From Amborella trichopoda (taxonomy: Eukaryota > Streptophyta > Magnoliopsida > Amborellales > Amborellaceae), in NCBI RefSeq assembly GCF_000471905.2, contig NW_006498137.1, positions 1,081,323 through 1,145,322 on the forward strand: a stretch of DNA of 64,000 nucleotides. The letters run 5' to 3'. This document shows positions 44,281 through 54,834 of this stretch, one piece after another. Under the pieces are notes generated by a model. The model was not told the origin of the DNA and did not search any database. It was given only the letters and a program-made list of their open reading frames with translations. The translations under genes and the position numbers were made by a program. The first letter of the stretch is position 1. Each line of letters starts with the position of its first letter.

Positions 44281-44492
44281 TTGTTTCGTATTATTTGTTA
44301 ACATAATGTAGCTTTTTAATATAACTATTGATAGTTCAATATATGCTCTTGATAAATTATTATATATTTTATGACACTGGCGGATGCATATTACACTTTT
44401 TTTGCGTTTAATGAAAATTTAGAAGAAAATATTTGTCAAGTAGGACCCAGAGTGCTATAAATCATCATATTCGTACGAGTGTTTTAAAAATT

Positions 44493-44909
44493 GGTGTGGT
44501 CCGTATAAGGTTGATGCTCTAAACAATTAAAATAAGGTGTATCTTCAAATAGTGCCGAAATATGTTGTTTTAGTGTTAGAAATTTTTATGATAACCTGAA
44601 AATTTATTTTCATTTTAATTATAAAATTTAAATATTAAAAAATAATGTAGATAGAGTAAATCTATAAATACTTAAAAAACTAGAAAATTGACGGCCTAGA
44701 TAACTCATTATAAGATGCACTATTTCCAAGACTTAAAATTTATTTTTTCTCTTGTCCATAAATCTTGAGGTTTAGATGATCGAATTGCGGATTTTAAAAA
44801 ACCGGGACAACATCTTCTTATGAATTTTTAAAAGGTGTCTTAATTTGATTGTTTAGAAAGGTGTCTTAATTTGATTGTTTAGAAACTCGCCCTTATATAA
44901 ACTTTTTCC
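44493..44909 (+). mobile_element. MITE family A copy with 10-bp TSD
   Basis: Starts GGTGTGGTCCGTATAAGG, ends ATATAAACTTTTTCC. Flanked by TTTAAAAATT on both sides (44483-44492, 44910-44919). An internal 26-bp tandem duplication (AAAGGTGTCTTAATTTGATT...) lies at 44832-44884. Confidence 0.9.
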
Positions 44910-45037
44910 TTTAAAAATTGGAATTGAGTCGCTAGAGTCAAAATCATTGATCCCAATCCAAATTGGCAATCCCACTAAAATTATAAGAAAAAATAAACAA
45001 ACTAAAAACAACATAAAAACGTTGGATTAAAAGAAAA

Positions 45038-45420
45038 GGTGCAGTTTGCGTACGGATGCATCTGTAGATCTAGAGGTAAAGTGTACTTCCAAATTTTATC
45101 ATGGTATATAATTTTGATGTAAAATGTTCTTAGAATTATCTCAAAATCTATTTTTATTAAATTTTAAATTTAAAAAATGGTTAAAATCAAGTAGATCTAT
45201 AAACATATGAAAATTTTGAAAACGGACGGTGTAGATAATATGTTGTAAAATGTACTATTTTTAAGACTTAAAATATTTTTATTTTTTATAGTCATACATT
45301 TTGATGTCGAGATGATCAATCAAAGGGTTTTTCAACATTAAAACTACCTTTTCTGATGGATTTTTGAGGGGCATCCGTATTTCTACATTATAAGGTAGCA
45401 TCCTTATATAAACTTTTTCC
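45038..45420 (+). mobile_element. MITE family A copy with 10-bp TSD
   Basis: Starts GGTGCAGTTTGCGTACGG, ends TATATAAACTTTTTCC. Flanked by TAAAAGAAAA on both sides (45028-45037, 45421-45430). Confidence 0.9.
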
Positions 45421-46144
45421 TAAAAGAAAATGCTTGTTTGATTGAAAAACAATTTCACGACCTCGTCAAAAAAAGGATTTGATTTAAGTATTTTTTCGAT
45501 TCAAGAAGTTTTTATCGAAAAAACATTTAATATTTGCTAATTGGAATATGGCCAAAATTTTGTTGAAATTAGTTGAAATTTAATTAAAAAATGAAACAAT
45601 TCAAAATATGATTGATTCGAAAAACATTTTTAGGGCTGATTATTAGCATTTTGGCAAAACAATAACTTTCACCAATATTTTGGGCTGATTTTGACCCCAT
45701 TTTGGGTAGATCTCCCAATTTTTGGGAAAAAATGGACATTTTGGCATCTATAAACACTTCAAAGTTTGCTTTGATTATAAGCTAGGTTGATTTCCTCCTG
45801 ATTCAAAATTTCCGTCAAATTGTTAAAACATTCAGATACAATTCAAAAAATCTGATTCAAATGTTCGAATCAATTTTGCCTTACTCAAAATGCGATTTTT
45901 TAAATACGATAATTTTAAAATTACTTGAATCAAATTCATTGTGTCTAATTTGAAATGTTTGAATCAAAATGTCTAAATAATAAAATATGGTTTATAATGC
46001 TCTAGAAGGGCTTTTGTAAGGGAAAATTTTAGTTTAAGGGATCAAATTACCTTACAAAATCATATGAAAGTATCCTATTTCACATTATTTAACATTAAGG
46101 GTATACCTTTTTAAGTTTTATCTCACTGAGATACTTTTAAAATA

Positions 46145-46441
46145 GGGTGCGCTTTGTATAGACCTTCAAATAGTGTCGAGAAATATGGTTTCAATTATAA
46201 AAATCTCTTTGATAGCCTTAAAATATATTTTTATATCTAATTATAAAATTTAAAGTTTTACAAATAATGTAGATCGAGTAGATCTATGAAAACTTGAAAA
46301 CCATTTTCTCATGTCCATACATCTTGAAGTCGAGATGATCAATTTTGGGATATTTGAACATCAAAACAACTTCCTAGTGAAATATTTGAAGTGCACCCTA
46401 ATTTGATTGTTTGGAGCCTCGCACTTATATAAACTTTTTCC
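46145..46441 (+). mobile_element. MITE family A copy with 9-bp TSD (internally shortened)
   Basis: Starts GGGTGCGCTTTGTATAG, ends TATATAAACTTTTTCC. Flanked by TTTAAAATA (46136-46144, 46442-46450). About 297 bp, lacking part of the middle present in siblings. Confidence 0.9.
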
Positions 46442-46489
46442 TTTAAAATATGCTTGCACTCATTGGGAGTGGGAACCTTGAATAACCAT

Positions 46490-46872
46490 GGGTGAGGTTT
46501 GTATAAGGTACCCACCCTATACTATAGAAGCAAGGCACATCGCAAAATTTTACTAGGAGATGTAGTTCTAATGTTGAAAACTTTATTATAACTTGAAAAT
46601 CTATATTCAAGAAATTTAAAATTTTAAAAATAGCACAGTTCGGACAGGTTTATAAGCACTTGAAAATCCAAGAAAATAGATGGTCCGGATGATTTGCTAC
46701 CAGATAGACTATGTTTAAGACTTAATTTTTTTTTGGTTTATTTCAATACATCTCGAAGTCAAGATGATCAATTGGAAGGTTCTCGAACTTCTAAACGCTC
46801 TTTTCCCATTGGATTTTTGAGGTACACTTTAGTTTTATAGTATAAGGCTGCAACATTATATAAAGCTTTTCC
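46490..46872 (+). mobile_element. MITE family A copy
   Basis: Starts GGGTGAGGTTTGTATAAGG, ends TATATAAAGCTTTTCC. Only 50 bp after the preceding copy. No clear target duplication. Confidence 0.75.
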
Positions 46873-47162
46873 TTTTGATAATTTGCCCTCATTTACCTAA
46901 AAAAAATGACGAATACCCATGGTTGTTTCGATTTAGCAACATGGAGCCAATGTTTACAGTGACAAATTGTGATATGTATTGCTGACCCTGAACAACCAGG
47001 GTATTATCATTATTTGGCGATTCATGTTGTTAACACTGAACAATTAAGGGTATTTTTGACATTTGTTTAAGGCTATTTAATTAGAGAAATTACCAAAATG
47101 TGCTTACTTTTTAGTGTTAAAAAAATCGTAATAAAGGCAATTTTGTCAATTTTTTATTATAT

Positions 47163-47274
47163 ATTTTTAAGAGCTAGTTGAGTGAATAGAACTTTAAAAT
47201 AGCACTCCTAGTGTTAATATTTTTAAGAGCTAGTTGAGTGAATAGAACTTTAAAATAGCACTCCTAGTGTTAAT
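47163..47274. repeat. Exact two-copy tandem duplication, 56-bp unit
   Basis: ATTTTTAAGAGCTAGTTGAG through CACTCCTAGTGTTAAT, starting at 47163 and 47219, identical. Confidence 0.97.
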
Positions 47275-47790
47275 CAGGTGGTTCGACACTTCGAATGATT
47301 TTGTAAGATAATTTGACCGCCCTTGATACTCTGTCTCTCTGGGTAACTTTGGAAATGACTTGTTCTATTTAGTGATCCAGACAATTCATGCAATTCATGT
47401 GAGCTCGGCCAGTTCCCTAGTCCGATAGTAAAAATGGATAGGAGGTGACCATTTTGATCCAATTCAACCGATTCCGAGTTGGATCAATGATTGTTAAACC
47501 AATAAAAGGAATTATATTCACTGAATTTATTGTATTGATAATATCATTCCCTCTGCAAATTATACTTCATAGATGTAATCAGTACTTGCCCAAGTTTTTT
47601 TACTCCATTTAATATTCATAATTCGCTACCTTATCTAATTTTCCTCTAGTTTTTCACCACCAATTTAGACCAAAACCAATTTAGCACAGTTTTTCGATTT
47701 GCCGATATATATTTGTTCATTGATCTTGTAACTATGTTCTCCACTTTAAGAAATGACAATATATATAAAGCGACGGTTTATTTTTAGTAC

Positions 47791-47954
47791 AAGGAGGTCA
47801 CAATCATTTTGTTCGTCAGATCTCAGATTAGGTGGTTAAGAGTGTGTCATTGACTAGAATCACAATTCAAAAAACAAAAATTTATCGAATTTTATAATAT
47901 ACCCCTATCCATCCAATTTGATATCTAATAGCTATCAACAATTGGGACCTCCTT
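47791..47954. mobile_element. MITE family B copy 2
   Basis: 164 bp bounded by AAGGAGGTCACAATCA and CAATTGGGACCTCCTT. Internal TCATTGACTAGAAT and TTTGATATCTAATAGCTA match 5206-5363. It lies 50 bp from SSL exon 5. Confidence 0.75.
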
Positions 47955-48006
47955 ATAATAAAGATAAATGATCTCATAGTATACAATCCCTTTAAAAAAT
48001 TCATAC

Positions 48007-48133
48007 CTCTAATAGTGCAATCCAAAAGGATCCATCTTCTGCCAGGTTGATGTTGTCAGGGCCTCCAGGTAAATTCTCAACGAAAACCTCGGTGGGTCTG
48101 TCTTCATTGAGCCAATGTTTGAGGCACCGGAAT
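48007..48133 (-). CDS. SSL exon 5
   Basis: 127 nt: completes Lys, then FRCLKHWLNEDRPTEVFVEN and LPGGPDNINLAEDGSFWIAL then LE. Donor GAG|GTATGA, acceptor TGTCAG|A. Confidence 0.9.
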
Positions 48134-48249
48134 CTGACACACAAAAGGCCCTCCAGCTTAAATAATTTCATCATATTTTTTCGATTCCTTGTGGTAATAA
48201 AAAGTTCAATTGAAAATCTACTTATGCTATCTTTTGGAATTCAGCTCAA

Positions 48250-48455
48250 ATGGGACATTGGCGGTAGTATTGACAAGCCCTATGATGAGTTCCCTTACTC
48301 TATTCTCACCAAAAGATAGGGGCCCAATTCCCACTGACTTATAACATTTTTTTAGAATGGCCTGAGGCCTTGACGGTAGTATTGCCAAGTCTCATGGTGA
48401 GGTATTTGACTCGATTCTTACCAAAGGGTAGGGACCCAAATCCTAATGACATATC
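48250..48455. repeat. Two diverged repeats, period 112 bp
   Basis: CGGTAGTATTG(A/C)CAAG(C/T)C begins at 48262 and 48374. Both continue to AAAAGATAGGGGCCC / AAAGGGTAGGGACCC. Similar words occur near 4780-4850. Confidence 0.7.
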
Positions 48456-48490
48456 ACTTTTATAACCATTGTTTTATTTGTGTTCTTAGG

Positions 48491-48630
48491 AAAGGGGCTG
48501 GGGTCGTGGTGGTAGCATCCCCACACCCAGTTACCACATTCCCAATTAACACTCTCAAAATGTAACTCCCTAATCTATTAAAAAAATGGTTTGAAGCTTG
48601 TCTTCCCCATTGAATTACTAAAAAATAATA
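48491..48630 (+). mobile_element. SINE-like element, copy 1 of a family
   Basis: GAAAGGGGCTGGGGTCGTGG ... CTAATCTATT ... CTTCCCCATTGAATTACTAA closely matches the element at 52257-52411. Target duplication not clear. Confidence 0.55.
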
Positions 48631-50028
48631 AATTCAAAAGACTGTGGTTCTAAGCATCAATATGGGTCTTGGTTGTTTTGAAATGATAAATATTTGGTGC
48701 GCGTGAAAGTACTTCCGTGACAGTATTCACATAAAAAAAACGTTTTCATGTGACCAAAAGGGTTTTTTTTGCTCACAACATATTTTTTAACACAAATTAG
48801 CATCCATTTGATTCTAAAAAAACTCCCATACCAAACTATGTGAAGGAGTTTTTTCACGTTACCGAACGTGCCCAGGGGCTCAAAGCTATTGCTTTGTTTC
48901 ATTTCATTCCAACACACAATATTTGGACAATAATAACATCAAATCGTCAGTTATTTTATATATTTTTTTTAAAAAGAAGAGTATAATAATAATAATAATA
49001 ATAACAATAGTAAAAAATATTATAAAATAATAACGGGAAAAATATGAATGTCTTTGATAGCTCGACTTTAAAAAAAAAAAACTTTTTTATACCACAATTG
49101 ACAAAATTGTGTGCTCATAATCATTTTTCCAATTTCCACCACATCACCTTAGCACGGCAATTTATCTATGTTGTGTATGAAGGAGAAAAAACATATAGAC
49201 ACGACTTTTGCTCTCAAATGGCAAGTCATATCTTAGATAAGACTTCCTTTTAGATAGGCTTTTGCCCTTAGAAATCTCTCAAGAATCAAATGATAGCCGG
49301 TGGAAATAAATAAACTGTTTCAGTTATTATCCAAACATATTTTCAACAAATAAACTGTTTCAGTTATTATCCAAACATATTTTCAATAAATAAACTACAG
49401 AGAAGAAACAACAATAAGAATAGTTAAACCATAGAAAATAAAAAATGAGAATAATTAAACCATAGATAATAAAAATTCTCATATAGTATATAAAAATAAT
49501 TTGAACAAAATAAACTAGGGAGGAGAAATAAGAAAATTGAAAATAAGAAAATTGAAAACAACATTTAGAAATATTTCTATGCTATAAGTTAGATAAGAAA
49601 ATCCTAATGTTGAAATAGTTACATAACTTTTTTCTCAACACAAATGACATTCAAGGAATAGGGTTTGGGCTTAATTGGTTTGCAGTTGGCGTTTGCAATA
49701 CTACATCCTAGATTCCATTCCTACTATTGAAATACCCCCAAGGTATCTGTGTCCAAAATCAATTAGAAAGCATTCAAAATTCAAATTAAAAAACAATAAT
49801 ATGAAATATTAAACATGAGTAGAATTAACGACAAATTTTTTAGAAAAAAGTATTTATTATTAGTTCATTTGAATTACTCATCTTAGTTAGTAAGTACTAC
49901 TTGGATCCATCTATTTCTTATGGTAGATACATGTCCAATGGTTTGTAGATACTTAAAAAGTGTTGTGTCTAATGAGGCTGTTATTTTTACCCAAAAGTTA
50001 TGAACTCCCCAAGCCATTAAATGTAAAA

Positions 50029-50138
50029 TTGGACTGCTTGATAATATTTTTGTGCACGAGGTCTAAGGATTATTTATTGAACTTTGGACTGCTTGATAAT
50101 ATTTTTGTGCACGAGGTCTAAGGATTATTTATTGAACT
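50029..50138. repeat. Exact two-copy tandem duplication, 55-bp unit
   Basis: TTGGACTGCTTGATAATATT through TTATTTATTGAACT, starting at 50029 and 50084, identical. Confidence 0.97.
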
Positions 50139-50224
50139 TCATGTACAGTCAATAGTAAACCCCTAGTTGCCTAATTTCACGTCTGACGAAAAGAAGTTAA
50201 TCATGATATTTTTGTACCAAAGTT

Positions 50225-50510
50225 ATGTTATTTTATAATAGAAGTTCGAGAAACTTTGATTCGATTCATCTTATTATCCGACTTTTAGAATACCAATTAG
50301 AGTTGATACAAGAACAACTTCAGTCCCATCCAACAAAACTTGAACTACATAATGAAGAAAAAAAACTCATAAGGGAGCTATCCAAAGTTTTCAGTAATGA
50401 AGCTTCTTTTTGACATCAAGAGTCAAGGAAAACCTGGATAACTCAAGGGGATTCTTGTACCAGGCAAAGATCGATAAGAGGTGCGTTAGTAAGAATCTCT
50501 TGCTAGTCCC
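50225..50510 (+). pseudogene. L1-like LINE fragment (EN-RT linker region)
   Basis: Reads EYQLELIQEQLQSHPTKLEL, HNEEKKLIRELSKVFSNEAS, then after a stop HQESRKTWITQGDSCTR. This is the family's usual segment just before the RT domain (Q..R.W...GD.NT.FFH). Confidence 0.55.
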
Positions 50511-50940
50511 TACAGGCACACATGCCACCGCGGTTATGGTACAACGACTTGACTTGGGTGCCTCAGATATTGACTGCTAAAGCATAATGTTACATGACCT
50601 GCCGCTACGGGGCTAATTCCAAATCTGACCTGTCTACCCCGGGTAGGAGAAGCCCGTTGGATGGGTCGCGGACTTGACCTAACCTAACCCAGACCAGGAA
50701 GGGATTTCCTTAATCCGGGTCAGAGTATCAGACAATAATAAAAAGGATCCACTAGTTTCCACTACAACCTACTTGTCACCATACAACCTATTTCCATCTT
50801 ATCTAAAACCCCCTATGAGTCTCAAATTTCTGAGGATGAAAACATGTTCCTTCAAAGAGATGTAACTACACAAGAAATTTTCTTAAACTTTCATGAAAAA
50901 TGAAAAAAAGGGAAAATATAATTGTAAAACTGGGGAGCAG
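50511..50940. other. Intronic, no assignable feature
   Basis: GC-richer patch at 50510-50740 (CTACCCCGGGTAGGAGAAGC, CTTAATCCGGGTCAGAG). No coding motif recognised. Confidence 0.35.
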
Positions 50941-50946
50941 ACTTAC

Positions 50947-51183
50947 TTCCATGTTTCACAAACAATGAGAAAATCATTTCTTGGTGATAGAGCAATCCCA
51001 TTTGCAAAAGCCAGATCTTTGAGCACGACTGATGTTTTTCCAGTGTGAGGGTCAAATTTCAAAACCCGGCCGTGAGGCTTCGCTTCAAGGACATCGAGAA
51101 ACCATCTGTGTAGCTCAAATTTGGTACTTGCATCAGTGAAATACACCATCCCATCTGTGCTTTCCACTACGTCATCTGCAAAC
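50947..51183 (-). CDS. SSL exon 4 (Str_synth core)
   Basis: 237 nt: split Arg, then FADDVVESTDGMVYFTDAST, HRWFLDVLEAKPHGRVLKFD, AFANGIALSPRNDFLIVCET and W plus a split Lys. The FTDAS motif is characteristic of the family. The acceptor is TATAAG|G; using the TTTGCAG just downstream would give a stop. Confidence 0.9.
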
Positions 51184-51468
51184 CTTATAATCAAGACAGG
51201 AGTCATATGTTTATGCTTTTTTGCATTTTTTGGTCATTTTCTATTTTGTTATTGGAATTTTTGTTTTGCTTAAATGAAGTTTATTTCTTCTCTTGGTCTT
51301 AATGTTTGTTTAGCTTTTCACATGATTCTTATATTCAGAGAATTTATTCTCCCTTATGATCATATAGCATTTTAATGTGTTTGAGTTTGTATGATTTCTC
51401 CTATTTTTAGTAGAAATGAATGGAAAAATCATAAAAAAGGCAATAATATTTGAGAAGAAGAGGTAAAC

Positions 51469-51536
51469 CTGATCTTGGAACCATCCACTTCATCAGCAAG
51501 AAGGGTTACACCATCTTCTCCGGCCCTTAGCAATCC
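51469..51536 (-). CDS. SSL exon 3
   Basis: 68 nt encoding GLLRAGEDGVTLLADEVDGS then KI plus a split Arg. Acceptor CCACAG|GG, donor CAG|GTTTAC. Confidence 0.88.
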
Positions 51537-51813
51537 CTGTGGATCTCGAAAAAGAACATAATTATATAAAAGGAAAAAAGGTAAAATTGAAAAGGCAAAA
51601 AGAAAAATCCCAAAAAACTCAAAAGAAAAAAGGAAAATTAAAGTCCCAAAAAAGGAAAATGCTAGAAACAAGAGCAAATAAAAGGAACAGCCAAATTCAT
51701 TAATCACATGAAGGTGGCATAGACACCAGACAGACAACATTATGATCTTAACAACAGAGTAGAAACCAATGATTGATAATTTGAAGACAATTCAACCAAT
51801 GCTGTAAATATAT

Positions 51814-52207
51814 GGAAAATTTTCATATAAGGTTGCAACCTTAAATTGTAGAATTAAAGATGCACCTCAAAACTTTATTGAAAAAAGTTGTTTTAATATT
51901 GAAAAGTCCTCTAATTGATCATCTCGATATCAAGATATATTAATATGAAAAAAAAAAAAATTTTAAGTCCTAGAAATAATGCATCTTGCAACACATTATC
52001 TAGACCGTCAATTATCAATATTTTTATATTCTTATAGATCTCCTTATTTTTAACCATTTTTGGAGTTTAAAATTTTATAATTAGAGATAAAAATAGATTT
52101 TCAAATATTCCTAAGAATTTTTGACACAAAAATTACATGTTATGATAAAATTTGGAGGTGCGCCTTAATTCGATTGTTTAAGGTTGCAACCTTATAGAAA
52201 CCATACC
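51814..52207 (-). mobile_element. MITE family A copy
   Basis: Left end GGAAAATTTTCATATAAGG with palindrome AAGGTTGCAACCTT; right end AAGGTTGCAACCTTATAGAA then ACCATACC. Interior CATCTCGATATCAAGATATA. Both termini carry the same 14-bp palindrome. Confidence 0.82.
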
Positions 52208-52256
52208 AATAGAAAAAAAAGGATCTCCACAATATATATAAAAAACACACATATGC

Positions 52257-52411
52257 TTTCGGAAAGGGGTTGGGTCGTGGTAGCACCCCCGCACCCTATT
52301 CACCACATTGTGGTTTCCATTCCTGCCACTAACACCTTCAAAAGACTAATTCCTAATCTACTTGATAAAATGGATAGGGCCTGTCTTCCCCATTGAATTA
52401 CCAAAAAAAAC
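52257..52411 (+). mobile_element. SINE-like element with 12-bp TSD
   Basis: 155 bp, TTTCGGAAAGGGGTTGGGTC ... CTTCCCCATTGAATTACC plus an A-rich tail. Exactly flanked by ACACACATATGC (52245-52256 and 52412-52423). Relative at 48491-48630. Confidence 0.78.
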
Positions 52412-52888
52412 ACACACATATGCATAGACATACTCGCACTCCCCCTCTCTCTCTCTAATTGAGCACTGCATCTCTCTCTCTCGTTATGTGTTTAGAGACC
52501 TAGAGCAGTTCGGTCTCGAAAGGAAGTGAATGGACAATACTACTATGCTATTTAGCGTGAGTCGACAATGATGTCATAGATTATTGTCACTCTTACATTT
52601 TTAGAAGCTTGTCTGCGACTTTCCAACAAAATCAGATTGATGTTAGTCCATAACTAATATATGACATTATTATTCGTTGGCTCACGGCAACCATTCAATC
52701 AAAGATCAAACCGATGTATGTCTCTCACATTAGGAATCAGGCTTGGGCTTTATTGGTTAGCAACTAACAATGTTATATTTCAAGTGTGATTCTTATCATT
52801 AAACTACCGAAAAAAAAAAAAAAAATCCAACATGATAAATTATGTGCTTGTAAAATTCTCACTCTTCTCTCTTTCTCTCTACTTTTAC

Positions 52889-53115
52889 CTTCTCGGCATC
52901 ACAAACAAGGAGATGGCCATCTTTAGAGATGGTGAGTCCTAACAAGCCTTTGCCCCCAACAAATTTCCAATTTCCCAAGACTCATTGCTATTATTATTAA
53001 AATGCATCCGCTTAATCCAACCGTCCCTGCTCGTTGTGTACATTACATTATTCTTCTTGTCCACTGCCATGTCTTCTGGCCCTTCTACCGATCCTTCTCC
53101 AACCTTAGTAATTGC
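52889..53115 (-). pseudogene. SSL exon 2 with a one-base deletion
   Basis: First half reads AITKVGEGSVEGPEDMAVDK to FNNNSNESWE. Second half, in another frame, reads WKFVGGKGLLGLTISKDGHL then LVCDAEK. The frame changes at about 52967-52977 (GGGAAATTGGAAA on the minus strand), where relatives have W(E/x)NW(K/R)FVGG. As written it terminates shortly after the shift (AKAC-stop). Acceptor GACAG|GC and donor AAG|GTAAAA are normal. Confidence 0.88.
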
Positions 53116-53277
53116 CTGTCAAGAAAAAGAAAACTCAAGGAAGAAAATATGACAAATACGAAAGAGATGGAATAAAGATGAGAGAGAGGTGTTACAGGGG
53201 TAGCAACGGATCGGGTCGGATCCGGCCCCAAAACCAGACCCAAAGTTATCAGACCTAAACCTGGACCTCGACCATAC

Positions 53278-53300
53278 CATATATATATATATATATATAT
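53278..53300. repeat. (AT)n microsatellite
   Basis: About 11 AT units immediately before the MITE. Confidence 0.9.
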
Positions 53301-53685
53301 GGTTTGTACATAACTGAGGCTCTAAACAATGGAAGTAAGGGGCACCCTCAAATACTGTGGACAGATGTTTTAATATTGAAAATATTTGTGATGGCCAGAA
53401 AATTTATTTCCATTTCTAATTATAAAATTTATAACTTCATAAATAGTATAGATCGAACAGATCTACAACGCTTAAAAATCCTGAAAATTAATCGTCTAAA
53501 AATTAATTGCAAGATGTACTATTTTTAAAACTTGAAATTATTTTTTCTTTTATCCATGCATTTTGAGGTCGATATGATAAATTTGAATGTTTTTTAGCAT
53601 CAAAACATCATCTTACAGTGAAGTTTTTGAGGTGTGTCTTTATTTGATTGTTTAGAGACTCACCCTTATACAAACTTTTACTTAT
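53301..53685 (+). mobile_element. MITE family A copy (degenerate)
   Basis: GGTTTGTACATAACTGAGGC then TCTAAACAATGGAAG, interior ATTTTGAGGTCGATATG, end TTATACAAACTTTTAC. A partial repeat of its 3' end (AGTTTGATTGTTTAGGCCTC...) follows at 53704-53752. Lies in SSL intron 1. Confidence 0.7.
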
Positions 53686-54098
53686 TTAAATATTATAACT
53701 AAAAAGTTTGATTGTTTAGGCCTCACCCTTATACAAATCTTTTCTCATTTAAATATTATAATTAAAAGGAAAATATATAGTTATTATATTCATTTAAATA
53801 CTATTAAAATATTATACATAAAACATTATTTAAATAATATCAAGTCGTTTCCGAGAAGGTCTACATAGACCTGGACCCAAGCCCAAATAATGTTCAGGTC
53901 TAATATTTGGATCCGAACGCTACCCATCAGGTCCAGTTGTTGGACCAATACCTGGACCCGGGTTGGGTCCTATATATATAATAGTGAGAGAGAGAGAGAG
54001 ATATTGGTGATTGGGTTCTCTCACAGCTCTATGATATGTACACCTGCCAATCTTTCTCTCTTACACTAATAATAAGATGATTCATTTCCATAATTCAC

Positions 54099-54233
54099 CT
54101 GAAGACGATTGTTGTTGGCTGAAGTTGCAAGAAGAGGTGGGAATAGCAGGAGATGAGGTGAGATGGGAGAGAAAACAATAATTTGAAATGCAATTGAGAG
54201 AATAATCACTAAAACAACACCTCCCAAACCCAT
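54099..54233 (-). CDS. SSL exon 1 (signal anchor)
   Basis: 45 codons, MGLGGVVLVIILSIAFQIIV to NNNRLQ, donor CAG|GTGAAT. The ATG at 54233 is used; an in-frame TTG at 54257 is not a likely start. It encodes a hydrophobic stretch typical of ER or vacuole-targeted SSL proteins. Confidence 0.87.
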
Positions 54234-54291
54234 CTCTTCTCTCCCAAGTTTCCACAAAAGAAGCTTAGGATTAAGAGTTCTTAAGGACTGA

Positions 54292-54351
54292 GCTGCACCA
54301 TCCCTCTCTCTTCTTCACTCTGCTGCACCATCCCTCTCTCTTCTTCACTCT
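54292..54351. repeat. Exact two-copy 30-bp duplication in the SSL leader/promoter
   Basis: GCTGCACCATCCCTCTCTCT then TCTTCACTCT at 54292 and 54322, 60-120 bp upstream of the SSL ATG (gene on the minus strand). Confidence 0.95.
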
Positions 54352-54834
54352 TACTTTCTCTCTCTCAACCAAGTCCCCGAGTGTCTTCAAGGCCAATAAC
54401 TAGATGTGCATCAGCAAATGTACGGTGGAGATAAGAGTATTCTCAGTAAAAGAGTTGTAAGGACTCGGGTCGAATCGTGTGGTCATAAAGGCATGGGACC
54501 AAGAGGTCCGTGGCGTTTTGTGTTTATTGCTTGCGTCAATCTAGATCCCCTTTGATCATCACACACAAATTTCAAATTTCAACATTTAGGTTCTGTTCGG
54601 TATATGGATTTTAAGGCATTGATTTCTAATATTTTGGATATTCTCCTTATCCATCGTTTCGATTGTTTAATGACTAGAGCACTTAAAATCAAAAAAATCA
54701 AAATTATAGAAATATGATCTATTTTTTCATGATTTCATTTCCGCACAAAAACTTGTTTTTTAGCATTTCCAAGGCCCATGGATTTCATTCATTAGCTCCT
54801 TTGACCCAAAACATTGGGAATATTTGGTATGTAT

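Larger units (their letters stand above)
39900..48006 (-). other. SSL intron 5 (8.1 kb)
   Basis: Contains a SINE (40589-40708), a sense-opposite copia remnant (41.13-44.28 kb), four MITE A copies (44.5-46.9 kb), a 56-bp exact duplication and a MITE B copy. 45421-46140 is AT-rich with AATCAAATT/TTTGAATC-type words and no gene. Confidence 0.75.
48134..50946 (-). other. SSL intron 4 (2.8 kb)
   Basis: Contains a two-unit repeat at 48250-48455 (period 112), a SINE-like block at about 48491-48630, an (AAT)n tract at 48982-49005, a 40-bp duplication at 49307-49392, a second SINE-like block at about 49660-49745, an exact 55-bp duplication and a LINE fragment. No other gene. Confidence 0.65.
51537..52888 (-). 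other. SSL intron 2
   Basis: Contains a MITE A copy (51814-52207), a SINE with target duplication (52257-52411), CT repeats (52440-52485) and a SINE-like block with a poly-A tail (about 52738-52827). A purine-rich stretch at 51555-51690 has no gene. Confidence 0.7.
53198..53972. mobile_element. Candidate GC-rich non-autonomous element split by a MITE
   Basis: GGGGTAGCAACGGATCGGGT then CGGATCCGG near the left is answered by GGATCCGAACGCTACCC near the right (53910-53927). Repeated CCTGGACC(C/T) words occur on both sides of the MITE at 53301-53685. Limits uncertain. Confidence 0.4.
39621..54233 (-). pseudogene. Strictosidine synthase-like (SSL/APMAP-type) gene, 6 exons, one-base frameshift in exon 2
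   Basis: Six-bladed beta-propeller protein of the Str_synth family; plant SSL members mostly lack proven strictosidine synthase activity and may be hydrolase-like. Exons: 54233-54099, 53115-52889, 51536-51469, 51183-50947, 48133-48007, 39899-39621. With one base counted in exon 2 the product would be 357 residues. An N-terminal hydrophobic signal/anchor (GGVVLVIILSIAFQIIVFS) is followed by GEGSVEGPEDMAVD, KDGHLLVCDAEKGL, STDGMVYFTDASTKF, FANGIALSPRN, ENLPGGPDNINLAEDGSFW and LYLGSLNTNFVGKL, all SSL signatures. All splice sites are good, but exon 2 is 227 nt rather than 228 and shifts frame mid-exon, giving an early stop. Either recent inactivation or a draft-sequence error. Confidence 0.9.

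Noticed and set aside
54234..54257. Upstream extension of the SSL N-terminus
   Set aside because: It depends on a TTG start. The ATG at 54233 gives a normal signal-anchor N-terminus.
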